Shown piece by piece: positions 33,437 through 45,759 of a stretch of 64,000 bases of DNA (the stretch's first letter is position 1; each line of letters opens with the position of its first letter). The stretch comes from Collybia mongolica (lineage: Eukaryota > Basidiomycota > Agaricomycetes > Agaricales > Clitocybaceae), in the NCBI GenBank assembly GCA_013420905.1, contig JAAXNY010000010.1:806001-870000 (forward strand), in the 5' to 3' direction. Both the position numbers and the translations under genes were made by a program. The notes beneath the pieces are model-generated. The model was not told where the DNA came from. It saw nothing but the letters and a program-made list of their open reading frames with translations, and did not search any database.

Positions 33437-33985
33437 GCGGTGCGCGGCAGATATAGCCAGGCTGGTGTCGGTATCTCTACTTTTCTCATAGTAGTGCAGA
33501 GCTTGCGATTCTCTCAGGGAGCCTGCGATACCGTTGTACGTCTTCTGGCAGTTATTTATCTCTTTTGTACTTTGGTTCCAATTGCTCGACCTATCAATCA
33601 TACCTCCCGTTAACTTCCATAGGGTATATAGGTCAATACATTTTTTTTCTCTGCACGCAGTTTAAAGAATTAGATATGATTCTCACTCTCGCTTGAGCGC
33701 TTGAGCACTGACCCGTCATTATTTCATTTCCAATGTCGATCACGATCTCGCCCATGTGCGCACATGGTCACATGTAAATTGTTTCCTCTTGCCGCTGTCC
33801 GTTCTGCATGCCTCCTCACCTCAAAAATAGGCTTCGGGTTCGATGCAGATGTCAATGGAAGGGAGATGAGTTCGGACCGAGGGAGCTAGAAATGTCATGA
33901 GGTGTGGGTTCAACGGTCGCGCATATAACCGGGTTGGGTCCCTTCTTACACGCTAAACATCCTAGTGATTTCCATCGTCTACGCA
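33437..33985. other. Gap between GH7-2 and GH20 copy A
   Basis: This is the GH7-2 3' flank and the GH20 upstream region. An inverted motif GTGCGCACATGGTCACATG is at about 33757-33775. The last 100 bp match the same place in unit B, so both GH20 copies should share promoter elements. No gene is seen. Confidence 0.4.
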
Positions 33986-36305
33986 ATGTTGGGGGCTCTC
34001 ATAGTCATCACTGCCACTTTCGCACCTTGGGGCGCCAATGCTCTTTGGCCTATTCCCAGATCGCTCCAAACTGGAACCACTTTGTTGAAACTCACCTCTT
34101 CCTTCGACATCAAGATCGGTGTTACTAATCCTCCTCAGGATCTCCTAGATGCCGTCAGTAGAACAAAGGGTTTCATCCAAACCGACAAGTTGCAGAGGCT
34201 AATTGTCGGTCGTGGGGCGAATGACAGTAGCGCTTTGGGGAATGCACCGAGCTTGCCAGGTCTCACCATTTCGCTTTTGAACAACAACGCTCCACGCCCA
34301 ATCGCCGTGGAAGCAGTCCAGGCAATAGGCACTCGAAGTGAAGGGTATTCCCTGACCGTCCCCACCGATGGAACTTCTGCCATTTTAACTGCAAATTCGA
34401 CCTTGGGACTGTTCAGAGGGCTCACGACTTTTGAGCAATTGTGGTACGATTCGGCAGGAGTGACATACAGCTACCAAGCTCCAGTGAAAATTGTGAACGA
34501 TATTCCTGCATTCGTGAGCACTCGTTTATGGATTCCATATGCACCCGTTCAAATTTTTTCGGCAGCCCTATCGAGGTTTGATGCTCGACACGGCGAGGAA
34601 TTTGTAAGGATTGGCATTTACACAGAACTCCTATTCTAATTCTATGATCTCAAGTTTCCCAGTAGCAGACATAAAGCGAACCCTGGATGCGATGAGCTGG
34701 GTCAAAGTAAATGCGAATATTGACAACTCAACCTTTCCTTTCTAAATTGTTTTCTTCAAGATCAATACATTCCATTGGCATATTGTCGACTCTCAGAGCT
34801 TTCCTCTCGATGTTCCAGGTTTCCCTGAGCTTGCGTCTAAAGGAGCATACTCCTCCGCTGAGATTTACAGCCCCGCAAACATCCAGGACATAGTTTCGTA
34901 TGCCGGCGTAGTACGTACTTAACCGTGACATCGCTTTACAAAAACCTGACAATCTTGTCTATAGAGGGGTATCGATGTTATGATGGCAAGCTGTCTTTCC
35001 CCTGTGATATTTGTTGCGTCATTAAGTTATCTCCCTCCACAGGAAATTGATACTCCAGGACACACGGCCGTCATAGCCAATTCTCATCCAGAACATATTG
35101 CATGTAACCAAGCAAGCCCTTGGACCGACTTTGCCAATGAGCCACCAGCGGGGCAGCTCCGACTAGCATCAGCAGCAACAACGAATTTTACCGCTAACCT
35201 CATTTCCGCCATCGCCCAAACACTTCCTTCTAAGCTTTTCAGCACTGGTGGAGATGAGCTTAACACAAACTGTTATACCCAAGACGCCCAGACACAAGCA
35301 GATTTGAAGAGTTCAGGGAGAACCCTCGAACAGGCTTTGAGTATTTTTACACAAGCAACTCACAAATCATTGGCCGATCTGGGCAAAACTCCGGTTGTTT
35401 GGGAAGGTTGCACATAATCTAGGGAATACTATATTCAGCTCAACTATTTCTTTAGAGATGGTTTTGGAACATACAATAACCTTGCCCAAGGATACTGTTG
35501 TCATGTTTGTTGGCTTCTCCACGACTTGTGCGGCAAAGCTAACCCCATGAGCTAGGGTGTGGATCTCGTCACAACATGCCGCGTCTGTAGCTTCCAAGAA
35601 CTTCCGGATAGTTCACGCGCCTTCGGATTATTTCTATCTGGTAATTTTTTAATCATCGTAGATTGAGTGTTTTACTAATGAGTTCATTTTTATTCAGGAC
35701 TGTGGCGCCGGCGAATGGCTAGGCAATAATCCTACTGGGTAGGCACTGCGCTTAGACATTCAAGATACTCCAACTAACTTTCCTTTAATATAGGAATAGC
35801 TGGTGTGATCCGTTCAAGACTTGGCAAAAGGTAACTCTCACAGCTTTTTAATCATGTCCCATAGTCAATTACAGTATCGTCAAGTCGTACACGTTCGATC
35901 CTTTTGCTGGCCTGACAACCGCACAACGATCCCTTGTTCTTGGAGGCAAGGATGTTCTGCATTCTCCAATTTACCACCATCTGACTTGTTTTACAGGTCA
36001 ACAACTTCTTTGGACTGAACAGTCTTCGCCTGAAAATGTTGATTCCATCGTTTGGCCTCGTGCAGCGAGCTCAGCCGAGGTGTGTACCGTTACTACACTA
36101 TGGTGGGGTGCAGTCGTTCGAACATTTTACTCAGATTTTCTGGACTGGTGCCACACTTCCTGACGGAACTGCTCGAAATGTTGCTTCTGCTCTACCGCGC
36201 TTACATGACATGCGTTACCGAATGGTCCGGAGGGGCGTCAGGGCAATTCCATTGCAACCACATTGGTGTGCCCTGCGCCCAGGTGTGTGTGATTTGCGCG
36301 CATGA
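33986..36305 (+). CDS. GH20 beta-N-acetylhexosaminidase, copy A
   Basis: This is a secreted or vacuolar exo-enzyme removing terminal GlcNAc or GalNAc from chitin oligomers and glycans. The ATG at 33986 gives a signal peptide (MLGALIVITATFAPWGANA) before LWPIPRSLQTG. Exon 1 is 33986-34513. The frame joins through about ten introns: DIPAF+PYRGLMLDTARNF, INTFHWHIVDSQSFPL (about 34762-34809), RGIDVMM+EIDTPGH, the catalytic Asp-Glu in STGGDELN (about 35242-35265), VVWEEMVLEH, DCGAGEWLGNNPTGNSWCDP, SYTFDPFAGLT, and LGGQQLLWTEQSSPENVD. It ends CDLRA at 36305. Two introns (34986-35042 and 35946-35996) have GC-AG ends. Both are multiples of three without stops, so retention would keep frame. All key residues are present, so this copy looks active. 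It is tail-to-tail with the WDR7 relict. Confidence 0.9.
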
Positions 36306-36402
36306 TATTGTACTCTATTACCATGGAAAATTTGAAACCAAATTGGACCGCACCAGGAGGGAATGTGGTTGAATGATTTTCATCGTTGCCACTGGCATCC
36401 TG

Positions 36403-36775
36403 TTGTGTACTGAATGTCAAGATACTCTCTCTGATCTTTAGCTTCACACTTCGGTCAGTAGCCCATTCAAATTTGATCCATTCAAAGTTGGCAGCTACAC
36501 CCATGTTGGCTGCATGCTTGTATTTAGTATCAAACTAAATTTGTTAGGAAAATGATTTACCTTCGTCCCCCACGTTAAAGCTGATTGTTTTAAATGGTTC
36601 TGATCCCCCGTGGCCCTGCCGCGGCGGTGCACCAGGATTGAAGAAGCTCACAAAATTGGAGCCAACCTTCCAGACCCGAACCACGCTTTCTTCCAAAGAC
36701 AGAGTCAAGAGTCTCCTGCCGTCAGGAGAGAAACTACCCGCCGTTATTTGTTTCTTGTGGCCATCAAGCACATAT
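36403..36775 (-). pseudogene. Relict of WDR7-like gene 3' end (unit A), stop lost
   Basis: The minus strand repeats the last exons of the intact gene at 51171-56339: YVLDGHKKQITAGSFSPDG, VRVWKVGSNFVSFFNPGAPP, FKTISFNVGDEG and, after an intron, WIKFEWATDRSVKLKIRESI then LTFST. At the position of the intact stop (TAA at 51173-51171) this copy reads CAA (36405-36403), so the frame would run on. Homology stops at 36775, where the mobile-element block begins, and resumes at 47964. It has no promoter or 5' part and is surely not a working gene. Confidence 0.85.
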
Positions 36776-37317
36776 TCCGAGTTCCCCGACTCCATTACGT
36801 AAGTAATAGGGATAGGGTCTGATCTTTTGACATCCCTTGATGTGCTTTGTCCTCATCTGTATTCAACCGCCCTCATTCTTGTTATACAATTGTTCACCTC
36901 TACTTTGCTTTTGCTTGTATCTTAGTGATTATACACTATAAATATAGTAGTTGTCCACTCTGAGTCAAATGTCTATTACAAATTTTACATTTTACTGAAC
37001 TACCTTTTGAAGGGGATATCTCACATAACAATCATCCTGTTCTTGCCCTACACCAACCAGATCAGGATCCTGCTTATTTCAAGGCATCCTGCTCTATTTC
37101 AACATGGATATCCTCTTTGTTCTTGATAACATCTGATAAGAAACATACATTCTGTACACCTTTGACAAAGGTGCTTTTGTAATATACAATTTATAAATGG
37201 AGTCATATTTATCTCTTATAATTACACCTTCCAGGTATCTGCCTGTCAGTTTCATCCTCTATTATTTTTGAATTCGTTTGTTTCTCTACCACTTAGTACT
37301 AATGAGGTCCACCCTCC
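36776..37317. other. Left edge of mobile-element block
   Basis: A+T-rich sequence with no gene. It separates the WDR7 relict from the Helitron-like frame. No terminal repeat is evident. Confidence 0.3.
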
Positions 37318-38439
37318 TTGGTTTTATTCCAAGGAAGTCATTACATGACTTCACTGCAAAATTTATTTCTTACTGGTCTCAGGCAAGCTTTATCATCTCT
37401 AGATCTTTCAACCACATGTGTTAAGAAGTCTAAACATGCACAACAAGTTCTATATCAGTTTTTATGTATTGGGCACCAACTTATATCACAGGTTACTAAA
37501 AATTCTCTCCACAAACCCTTACCTTTCTTCTACAATTATTTTCTTGCAAAATTTGGTGAATCCACATTATCTGCCATCTTGGTTCCTGAAAAATTTGTAA
37601 CTAATTCAAACACATCCTGTGAACAAACAGAGCTATTCAACTCATTTACCAAACTGAGTATGCAGAATCCCTGCCCTATCAAAAGTAGATCTTCCATGTT
37701 CTCTAAAAAAAAAATGAAGTCTATATTAAAGTGTTTGCTATGTATATTTGTCTTTCAGAATACACATGCTAGTATGACTGAAATAACCATAGCAGGTTTT
37801 CAAGAGGAATGCCTTCACCTCTCACTTTGTACTTCTTCTCAGTTTTATGATTACATTCATTGTTGTGACCCCCTGCTTGTACAGCCAGTATCATTGACTT
37901 TAAAAGAATCCATTTACCATCTTTTGATCTTAGAATATACTCAAAACATTATGGACCATTTGATTTATTCCCCTGAAGAGTGTCATCTTAAATACAGAAG
38001 GGATCTATATACTGTACAAAGACAGGAAAAGATTGATTATAATTTGAAGCTTGAATAAGATAGAATACACAACTGGCCAACTGTTCTTTCATCAGATGTT
38101 ATCTATAGCTATTTGGAAAAATATAGAGACAAAACCCAATGGGCTCCAGGTCAAATCTGTGCATCCTGTAGCCAGTTTAGACATGGAGTTTCCATGATAG
38201 ATTATTCTTTGGAGGGTATAACTGAGGTTATAGATAGTCTAGACCTTCATTGATTACAAAATACTGACTTGGGTAAATTTACTTTTTTCTCAAGGCTACC
38301 TTGTACCTTTGAAGGTTTGCTGTTAGACTATCATAGAATAACAGGCATCAAATTAGCTCTGAACTTACATCTTTGTCCTGACTGTAACTCTTCCCTAATG
38401 AAAATATGGCTGCTTTGTTCATGACCTATGACTTATGAT
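37318..38439 (+). pseudogene. Helitron-like replicase N-terminal region, decayed
   Basis: An open frame of 246 codons (37318-38058) is followed in the same frame by further coding-like sequence broken by stops. The continuation has a two-Cys pair CASCSQFRHG (about 38160-38190), then DSLDLH, and LPCTFEGLLLDYHRITGI with LALNLHLCPDCNSSL (about 38292-38400). This layout resembles the Cys-rich region that precedes the Rep/helicase in basidiomycete Helitrons (DUF6570-like). The expected SLAN-type continuation, the Rep HUH motif and the PIF1-like helicase are not seen, so only an N-terminal relict is left. The match is a pattern judgement and could be wrong. Confidence 0.4.
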
Positions 38440-39610
38440 TCTGGTGTGCATTTGGCCCCTGGGGATGTTGTGAGTCAGGAACTGGCATATCACACCACTA
38501 CAATCTAAGTAATGAGAACTGGTCTTCTCAACCTGACTCCTGCTGTTGTTGCACTGTTGTTGTGGTGTGTAAGGATCAGAACTCATGATACTTCAATGGT
38601 CTGGCACTCATTCTCTCCCCCAGTAAAAACATAGGTTTATTGACATCTCCACCCCATCTATTTTCCTATTCATAAAAAATTTGATCCCTCAATCTCTCAA
38701 GGCACCTCTTTAATAAATCACAATACACTACTAAAACATATTATATACTCGCTTCTTGATCTTTTACCACCACCATCCGACTGTGGGAATTCATCCCTCC
38801 TGCACTAGGTCGTCCCTAAACTACCTAACACCTCATCCCTAATTGACATCGCCTTTCATCAGACCACTCTTTTGGCCTGGGCCACTATCCTTTTACACCA
38901 TATCCAAATTTCTAACTTATCAGAGCTGATCCTGACTATCTGCAGGGTCATCTCATCTTGCCTGTACTGGGGGCTTCACTAATCTGTTCACATCATGAGG
39001 ACACCACAACTCTCGTACTCTGCTTCACGCAGATCCTTAGGGAGCATCACCGCCAACATTTTCGACGATTTATTCGTACTTGCTTAACCACTACACCCAA
39101 ATACAAAAGGAGGAAGGGGTCTGGCCCCCGATCAGCTACTGTCCTTGCACAGAGCACATCTCTTGGGGAGAATGCCAGTTTATCGTCCAATGGTGGGATT
39201 TGGCGGCCTCATTTTGGAGGGGAGTCATTGGTTTGGGAGAGCAGTGTGGAACAGGGGGAAAAGTAATAGGGGGGATTCAGGAGAGGGGGAGCAGGTTTGA
39301 GGTATGGGTCGTTCATTTAGATTGGACATTTATCTTCGACACTGGGGAGGAGTAATGGGTTTCCAGGGCAACCTGAAAATACCAGGAGGGGAGTGGAATG
39401 GGGTACCAATGTGAAAAGAGGGGACCATGCCCCAACAAGTGAAGGCAAACCTTTAAGGTGTTGGGAGGTTCAGACATGGTACAGTACAATACCATTGGAC
39501 TGCAGGTATCCTCAGTCTAGACCCGTAATATGACCTGGAGAGCAACTTAGTGTACAGCTCCACCCTGATGGCCCATTACAGATTACTTAGTGGTAATAGG
39601 TGTTTATGCC
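38440..39610. other. Mobile-element DNA without intact frames
   Basis: This follows the Helitron-like relict. G-rich stretches (39100-39450) and short open frames are present, but no domain is recognised. Confidence 0.3.
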
Positions 39611-39639
39611 CGCATGTAGCTGGGTCAAACCCACATGCG
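39611..39639 (+). repeat. Hairpin, candidate Helitron 3' structure
   Basis: CGCATGT (39611-39617) pairs with ACATGCG (39633-39639), and GGGT (39622-39625) pairs with ACCC (39629-39632), leaving a small bulge and a 3-base loop. It lies downstream of the Helitron-like frame in the right orientation and is followed by A+T-rich DNA. The CTRR terminus expected about 10 bases later is not there. Confidence 0.35.
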
Positions 39640-42569
39640 CTTAATATTATTATATGACCAAAAAAAAATATATATATATATACTCACTTCTAGCTACCTA
39701 TATGTATGTCCCTATAGTCTGCATGTAATCTTAGTTTACTTTAAAATTACTGTTGTTAAAATGGTCCTTTCTAAAAGACTTGAGCTCTTTCCCACCAAGT
39801 TGTGCCATAACTGCTAGTCACACTATTCACTATTCACTTATCATCACACATTTTGAACCTCAAACACAACTTGACAAATGCCTAAAAACACCTAAACCCT
39901 TCCCCACTGTCTCTGAATATCCCTTGGTCTGATCAACTGAGCCTTCCAACAAACAGTAGCTATCTAATTAACTTTTAATAATCTCACATATTTTTTTTCC
40001 ACAAGAAAAAAATGTACCAAAACAAAAACAATAACAATTCAAAAAACAACATTAAAACAGGAAAAAAAATTCCCATCTCAAATCCCTGTTCCATTGCCAA
40101 GGATAACCCAGATAGAGAAGAGAGAAAATGATAGCTCATTTCTAATGGAACTCACTGAGGTGGAGAGCCTGGTGCTCAAAACTGAATCAGCACCTGAAGG
40201 GACTCATGGAAGCCTCTTCAGAGGGTTGGATGCAATTGTGTGTCACCCATATAGTGACATGGCAGCATTGTGACCCACATTGCCCAACCTTGGAAGTAGG
40301 GGTAGTGCCCTGATTTCTGAGAAGGGTGATGAAACAGCAGACACTGAGGTGACAGCCGGTGTAGCAGTGACACGCTTGCACTCATGCTATGCATGTACAC
40401 TGATATCTTTGACAACAATATTGTCTCCTCTTCTTCGACCTCAACTCCAACTTTGACTTCAATATCATCCTGGCAAGTCTGCAACTTGTCTATACACTCA
40501 TCACGACTTCATACCCCTCCAATCACACCCCATTCCTCTCTCTCTGTTCCTTTCATCTTGCCTCTCTATGGCTGGATTGTGTGACTGGCACATTTTGACA
40601 ACCAATCATGCCCAACACATGTTGGTTTGACTTTGTTTTGGATTACGAACCTGACTCTGCCCAATCAGGCTGGCTGACTTCAATTTAAAGTATTGATGAC
40701 CCTTGTAGATTTAGCACAATGCCATCATACGGTACCCCTTTTAGATATACCTCTATTTCACCTCACTTTTGCAATACAGACTCCATTGAAAGGGGGCTCC
40801 TAGGCTATAAGTGTGCTGATGCTATGTAATGTAATCTCTTACACACACACACACCAAATCTAATAATCAACACACAAATGGTAGAATTTGCCTGTTTGAG
40901 TTTGGGTTCAAGTGCTTGGAAGCACTAAGTTTTGAATAGTACTAGTCAAGGCCTTTTCCACTGATCTCTTGACAGGTTTGATTCAGACAAAGCCTTAACA
41001 CAAGTTTAAAGCTTGCTAGGTATATTTATAATATCTTTTGATCCAATAGACTGAGTACCAAGTGTACGTTCAATTATTAATGATCCCAAGTGGATCTATA
41101 AGTCCAAGTGACTTATTAAACAAACAGTGCCAAGTGCACTAAAGGCCAAGTGCCTAGTAATTCCAACGGACAATGTGGGTACTAAGTTCCAAATGAACTG
41201 GACTCTTCAATTCTGTGATCTCTTTAATCAAATGCTTCAAAACAATTCCAATCAAGACAACTTGAAGCAATCCAATCCTTAATTCGTGTATGCAATAGTG
41301 TTTCAACAAATATGATTTGTATACCCTATAGTAGCGCAAAGTGGGGGCAAGATTCCTTACCTTTGCGCTACTTATCTACAGTCTATTTATAGTGTACTAA
41401 ATATCATAAGGAATTGTAAATTTTATACGGAACTGCACTCCCCTGCGCCAAGGATCTTGTATTTAATGCTGACTCGTCCTCTACGACTTGGCGTGCATGC
41501 CATACATGCCAATTATGTTGTTACTTGTTACTTAGCCAATATTGAAAGAGCTGGCTAAACTCTTATCAATGCCCAGCTGCGCACTTGGTTATTTAAAACA
41601 GCGCAGCACTGTCTTTTACTTCTCCTGATCGTTCTGGTTGTTATTTACAGTGTCCTGTTTCTTCTGGTAGTTAACACCAAGTGCCCCTGACTAGGCTTGG
41701 GTTGTGCAAGTCCTGAATTTACAATTACTTCTCCTATTAATGATGATCCCCAGACTAATAATATCATACTACAACAGTTACTTATGAATTAAGATCCCGA
41801 GGTTGTAACCGGGCATGGTGAATAGGACTAATAATAGGCCATACTCATAGTCCTCTGTACTGATAGTGTATTACCCATTAGACTAGTTTACTCTGATTAG
41901 CTGTCTTGGAGCTCGACTCTAATCCTCTATTACCGTTTACTTGGTTATTAGAAATGATACTAATAGCCTTACTTGTTGACTTTATAAGTGCAAACAATTT
42001 TGGGCCCTATCACCATCATAAAATTTACCAGCTTAGGTACAGTTTTTGATGTATAAAAAGCCTCTGTTATGTAGATCTAGGACAGCAATTCACATCCACT
42101 CTTTTCTCACACTCTTTGACCTTGATTTGTCCTCTTGACCTCAATTTAAGTCTATCAACTTTGATTTGCATTTACAATCCCTTGATTTGAGTCTATTGAA
42201 GTACTTTGTACTTTAGGCCATCAATATTGTGAATTGCCATTCGGCAAACCATATAATGTGTTGATTCTACCGCTTGTCTGGTGGCCCATTGTTTCAATCA
42301 CATTGGTCTTCATCCACTTCATTATCAAGTTATTGACTTCCTTGACTAGAGTCCAGCAATGTCTTCAGCTGTCTGATTGAAAGCCTCTCAATTTCTATCA
42401 GAGATAGTTGAAAACATTAAACACATTATCAACCATACTCATCACTGTCACCGGACTTCCTGTAGTAGATGCAAGACTTGCATGATAAGCAGGTAAAATT
42501 CCACTTAATCATATTCTCATTCATTGTTTTGTTCCATATGCGCCCACTCTGTTTCATCCCATAAAGTCC
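39640..42569. other. A+T-rich repeat-derived DNA without coding capacity
   Basis: About 2.9 kb with no convincing gene. It starts with an A run and a TA microsatellite (39661-39683). CA repeats lie near 40840-40855. A cluster of CCAAGTG motifs is at 41058-41152. A TATAAAA on the plus strand is near 42054-42060, suggesting an LTR-like promoter. It may be the LTR or flank of another retroelement, but I could not define its ends. Confidence 0.35.
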
Positions 42570-45568
42570 TCACTGGAGCTCCCAGACCCAATCCTCCTTG
42601 CCTGGTTCCTCAAAGTCTTTGGGTTGTTCCATATATTGGGTTTCGTCTTGAGGTAGGAGTCCATACAGGAATGTGGTTTTTATGTTGATCTGTGCTGCAT
42701 CCCAGTCCAGGTATGCGGCAATGTGAAGCAAGATATGCCGTGATTCCATGCATGCTGTAGGTGAGGTTGTCTTTGTGTAATCACAGCTATAGATTTGTTC
42801 AAAGCCTTTGAAGATGACACATACTTTGTGGCAGACCATTTTGCCCACTTCATCATGTTTAAGCTTGAACACTAGTTTGCCCTTGTGAATTTTCTTGCCT
42901 CTGGGGACATCTGGACATGGAATAAGTTTGTAGACACCCATATCCTTTAGAGATTTCAACTCATCACAGTATCCAGCTTCCCATTGTTTTACGTTGGCAG
43001 ATTCTTTTGCTTCCTTCCATGTTTTAGGTTCATCATCAAAATCAAGGAGCAATGGATCAATGACCCCTGCTCTAGAAAAGATTCAATCATGATTTTCACC
43101 AACTTCTCCAAGGTCAAGACCCTGGAACATCTCCTGAAGTTTGGTAATTGTGTCTTGTTCCGCTGGCATGGGGTTTTGTGCCCATTCTGCATTATGTAGG
43201 TTTTGCAATGCTTGACAACATTCTTATCATGCTGCCCTCACTCGTGTGGTGCTCTCAATGAATTTTGGACAGCTTTCTCATTTTGGGTCTGTGGGGGATC
43301 ATTTGGGCTGCTTTTTGCAGTGGGTGTCTTGTGGCAGCTGGAACAGCATGGTTCTTCAGGTGGGTGGGCATTCAGTGGGGGCTCTTGCGGTTGTTCGACA
43401 TGATCTTCATCATTTAGCATCTCTTCAGTCCCTGGGCATGGGGTTGTGTCATCATCATCCATTTTGAGTGGTTGCAAGGTGGCCATCTGGATAACACATT
43501 GCAGCTCTGGGGATTGTGCCGGCTCAGTTTGTGCATTTCTATTCTGGGGTGGTGGGTGTCCATCATGACTTTCAAGGAATCTGACATGGTATGAGCTATA
43601 GATGTTGCCAGATTTCCAGTCATAACATCTGTATGTTTTGGCCTTTGGGTCATAACCAATTAGGATGCACTCAATGGATCATTTGTATATCTTTGGGTTG
43701 TGTTTGTTGAGGATGAGTACAAATGCTTGGCAGCCAATCTCCCTCATGTACAAGTAGTCGGGTTTGTGTCCATAATATAATTCCCAGGGAGTTTTCCCTT
43801 TTAGTGATGATGTGAGTGTTTTTGCATGCAGGTGAGATGCTGTGAGGTAAAATTTGGCCCACATGTTTGGGGGGCAATTACTTGTGATGCGCATGGAGCA
43901 TGCCTTTCTCATAAGTGTGCGGTGCATTCATTCTACCCTCCCCATGTGTTCCAAGGTATAGGGGGCACCAAATTCTTGTTGTATGCCATGTGATGCTATC
44001 CAAGTGCACATTGCATCTGAATTTAGCTTGCCATCATTCCCAGTGCAGTATATACCTACATGGAGTCCTGTCTCTGATTTGCATGCAAGTTCCCAAGCTT
44101 TGAGCTCAGGGAGTGCATCACTTTTCAGTTTCAGGGGTATAGTCCATGGCATACTTGTGAAGTTGTCAACAATGTTCATTATATATTTGTATCCTGAACA
44201 TGCAATTACATCCTGGGGGCCCATGAGATTTACCCACACAATCCCTAGCTTCCTTTCTGACTTGTGCCCTGGCCCTTCATCTCACATCTTTGGGACAGAC
44301 ATTTTGGTCTGTTTTCCAAGAATGCAAGATTTGCATTTAGGCAGTTTGGACAAGGGAGGGATGGGCATACCTGTAATCATGCCACTTTGTGCCATCTCTG
44401 TGATTGCCTGGTAGTTGGCATGGCCTAAGTGGCAATGCCATGTTTCCAAGTCAGGAGTGTGCTGGGTGGATAGAGCATGCTTGGCTTGGGCAGATTGTAA
44501 GGTGAGGGAGTAGAGGCATTTTGATGGGATGAGGGGGCCACCAGCAACAAAAGTGCCAGTTGATTTGTTGGTGATCTTCACAATTTCATCATCAAAATAG
44601 GCTGCCAGTTGGTTTGTAATGGCTAGTGCACTGACAGAGATGAGCCAGACAGTAGAATTTGGGACATAGAGCACATCCTTTAGGATGAGGTATGATCCAT
44701 GTGCAATGCACAGACAGATGTCACCCATACCTATTGCCACTATTTTTGAGCCTCTGACACCTTTGATGGATCAAGCGGGAATGGTGCGGAGTGAATAGAA
44801 ATCAGTGTGTTCATGGGATATATGAATAGAGGCACTGGTGTCAACATAGAACATAGAAAGGGTTGAGCTCCAGGCATATGAAGGTGCACATGGTTTGTTG
44901 GAGTGGGGTGACAGAAGTGTAGGTGGAGTTGTCAATCTGCTTTGAGTATTCGTCCCAATCTATTCTGGCCTTGAGTTCCCCAAAAGCCATGAAACCAACC
45001 CATTCAACCTCCTCAAGTCATGAGTGCATTGGGATTGGGGTGGATGCAGGAGATTGGGGGTGATTGTCCCAATTGCAAAGGCATGGTCTATGGCTTCACA
45101 GATGACTTTGACAGTGGCCGTCAGTGGTTCAGACAAGGAGCATTTAGTAGCAAGAGCAGTCTGTAATAAGGTGACCTGTTTAATGGGCCCTTCTTTTTTG
45201 TGCTGATCCTTCAACTGATTCCAGCATGCCTTGGCACCCTTCTCCTGGTCAAGCAGGTCCTACTCAGTGTCCAATATTGCTCCAGCAATGAGAGCACACA
45301 TGAGGCGATCATTGTCCTTCCAATTCTTGTATGCACATGGTTTGCTGTCTTTTGGGGGGCATAGAGGTGGGTCAAAAATGTAGTTGTAGAGACCCACAAG
45401 GGTTATGTAGTTTCTGAAGTCACGAACCCACTTTGGATAATTTTCAGCCTGTTTATCAAGCAGTGATCCATTGAACTGGAGTTTCAATGATACCGGTGTA
45501 ATACTTGGAGCAGTTGTGTTGGTCTTCAGGATTGTGGCAGGTGGGGGTGATTCAGGCATGATGGTCAT
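42570..45568 (-). pseudogene. Copia gag-pol relict (gag, protease, integrase, partial RT)
   Basis: The first frame (from 45568) is a gag of the UBN2/retrotran type (LQFNGSLLDKQAENYPKWVR), interrupted by a stop after GAILDTE near 45258. The protease region has YVDTSASIHISHEH. The pre-integrase segment is LETWHCHLGHANYQAITEMA, then KCKSCILGKQTKMSV (about 44450-44285). The integrase core has NIVDNFTSMPWTIPLK, while the second catalytic-Asp region reads TGNDGKLNSD instead of the usual SDNGGE type. The integrase tail has FYLTASHLHAKTL and TPWELYYGHKPD. The RT begins NVKQWEAGYCDELKSLKDMG and is cut off near 42570. Overall this is a non-functional copy. Confidence 0.85.
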
Positions 45569-45750
45569 GTAAAAACAGAAGTGTTTTTGTCACAGAGGAC
45601 AAAGGGATTCTGGCGCAAGGACATGAAGGTGTAAAGTTGCAACACAGTGTCTAGATTGGGTAGACAGACCACGTTAGTTGTGTTTCCGGGTGGCACAGTC
45701 CAGGGTTCTAAGTTAGGTCTCAATGTCATCACTAGAGTATACAAAAGTGA

Positions 45751-45759
45751 CCCATAACC
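45751..45759 (-). other. Primer-binding site for half tRNA-iMet
   Basis: Directly after the LTR end the minus strand reads GGTTATGGG. This matches the anticodon-stem region of initiator tRNA-Met, the internal priming site known from the Drosophila copia element. The match is nine bases. Confidence 0.6.

Larger units (their letters stand above)
33086..36775. repeat. Segmental duplication unit A
   Basis: This stretch is repeated at 48059-51543 in the same orientation. It covers the GH7-2 3' end, its downstream flank, all of GH20 copy A and the 3' end of a WDR7-like gene on the opposite strand. By eye the copies differ at scattered single bases and a few small indels, apart from a 218 bp segment (33275-33492, holding the CBM1) missing in unit B. 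Confidence 0.9.

Noticed and set aside
35821..35890. Apparent one-base frameshift in GH20 after KTWQK
   Set aside because: Using the acceptor after ATCGTCAAG restores frame (KTWQK+SYTFDP); both copies agree.
39661..39683. A run plus TA repeat as a poly(A) tail of a LINE
   Set aside because: No LINE coding sequence or target duplication beside it; simple microsatellite.
41058..41152. CCAAGTG cluster as a CRISPR array
   Set aside because: Motif is only 7 bp, spacers are unequal, and the genome is eukaryotic.
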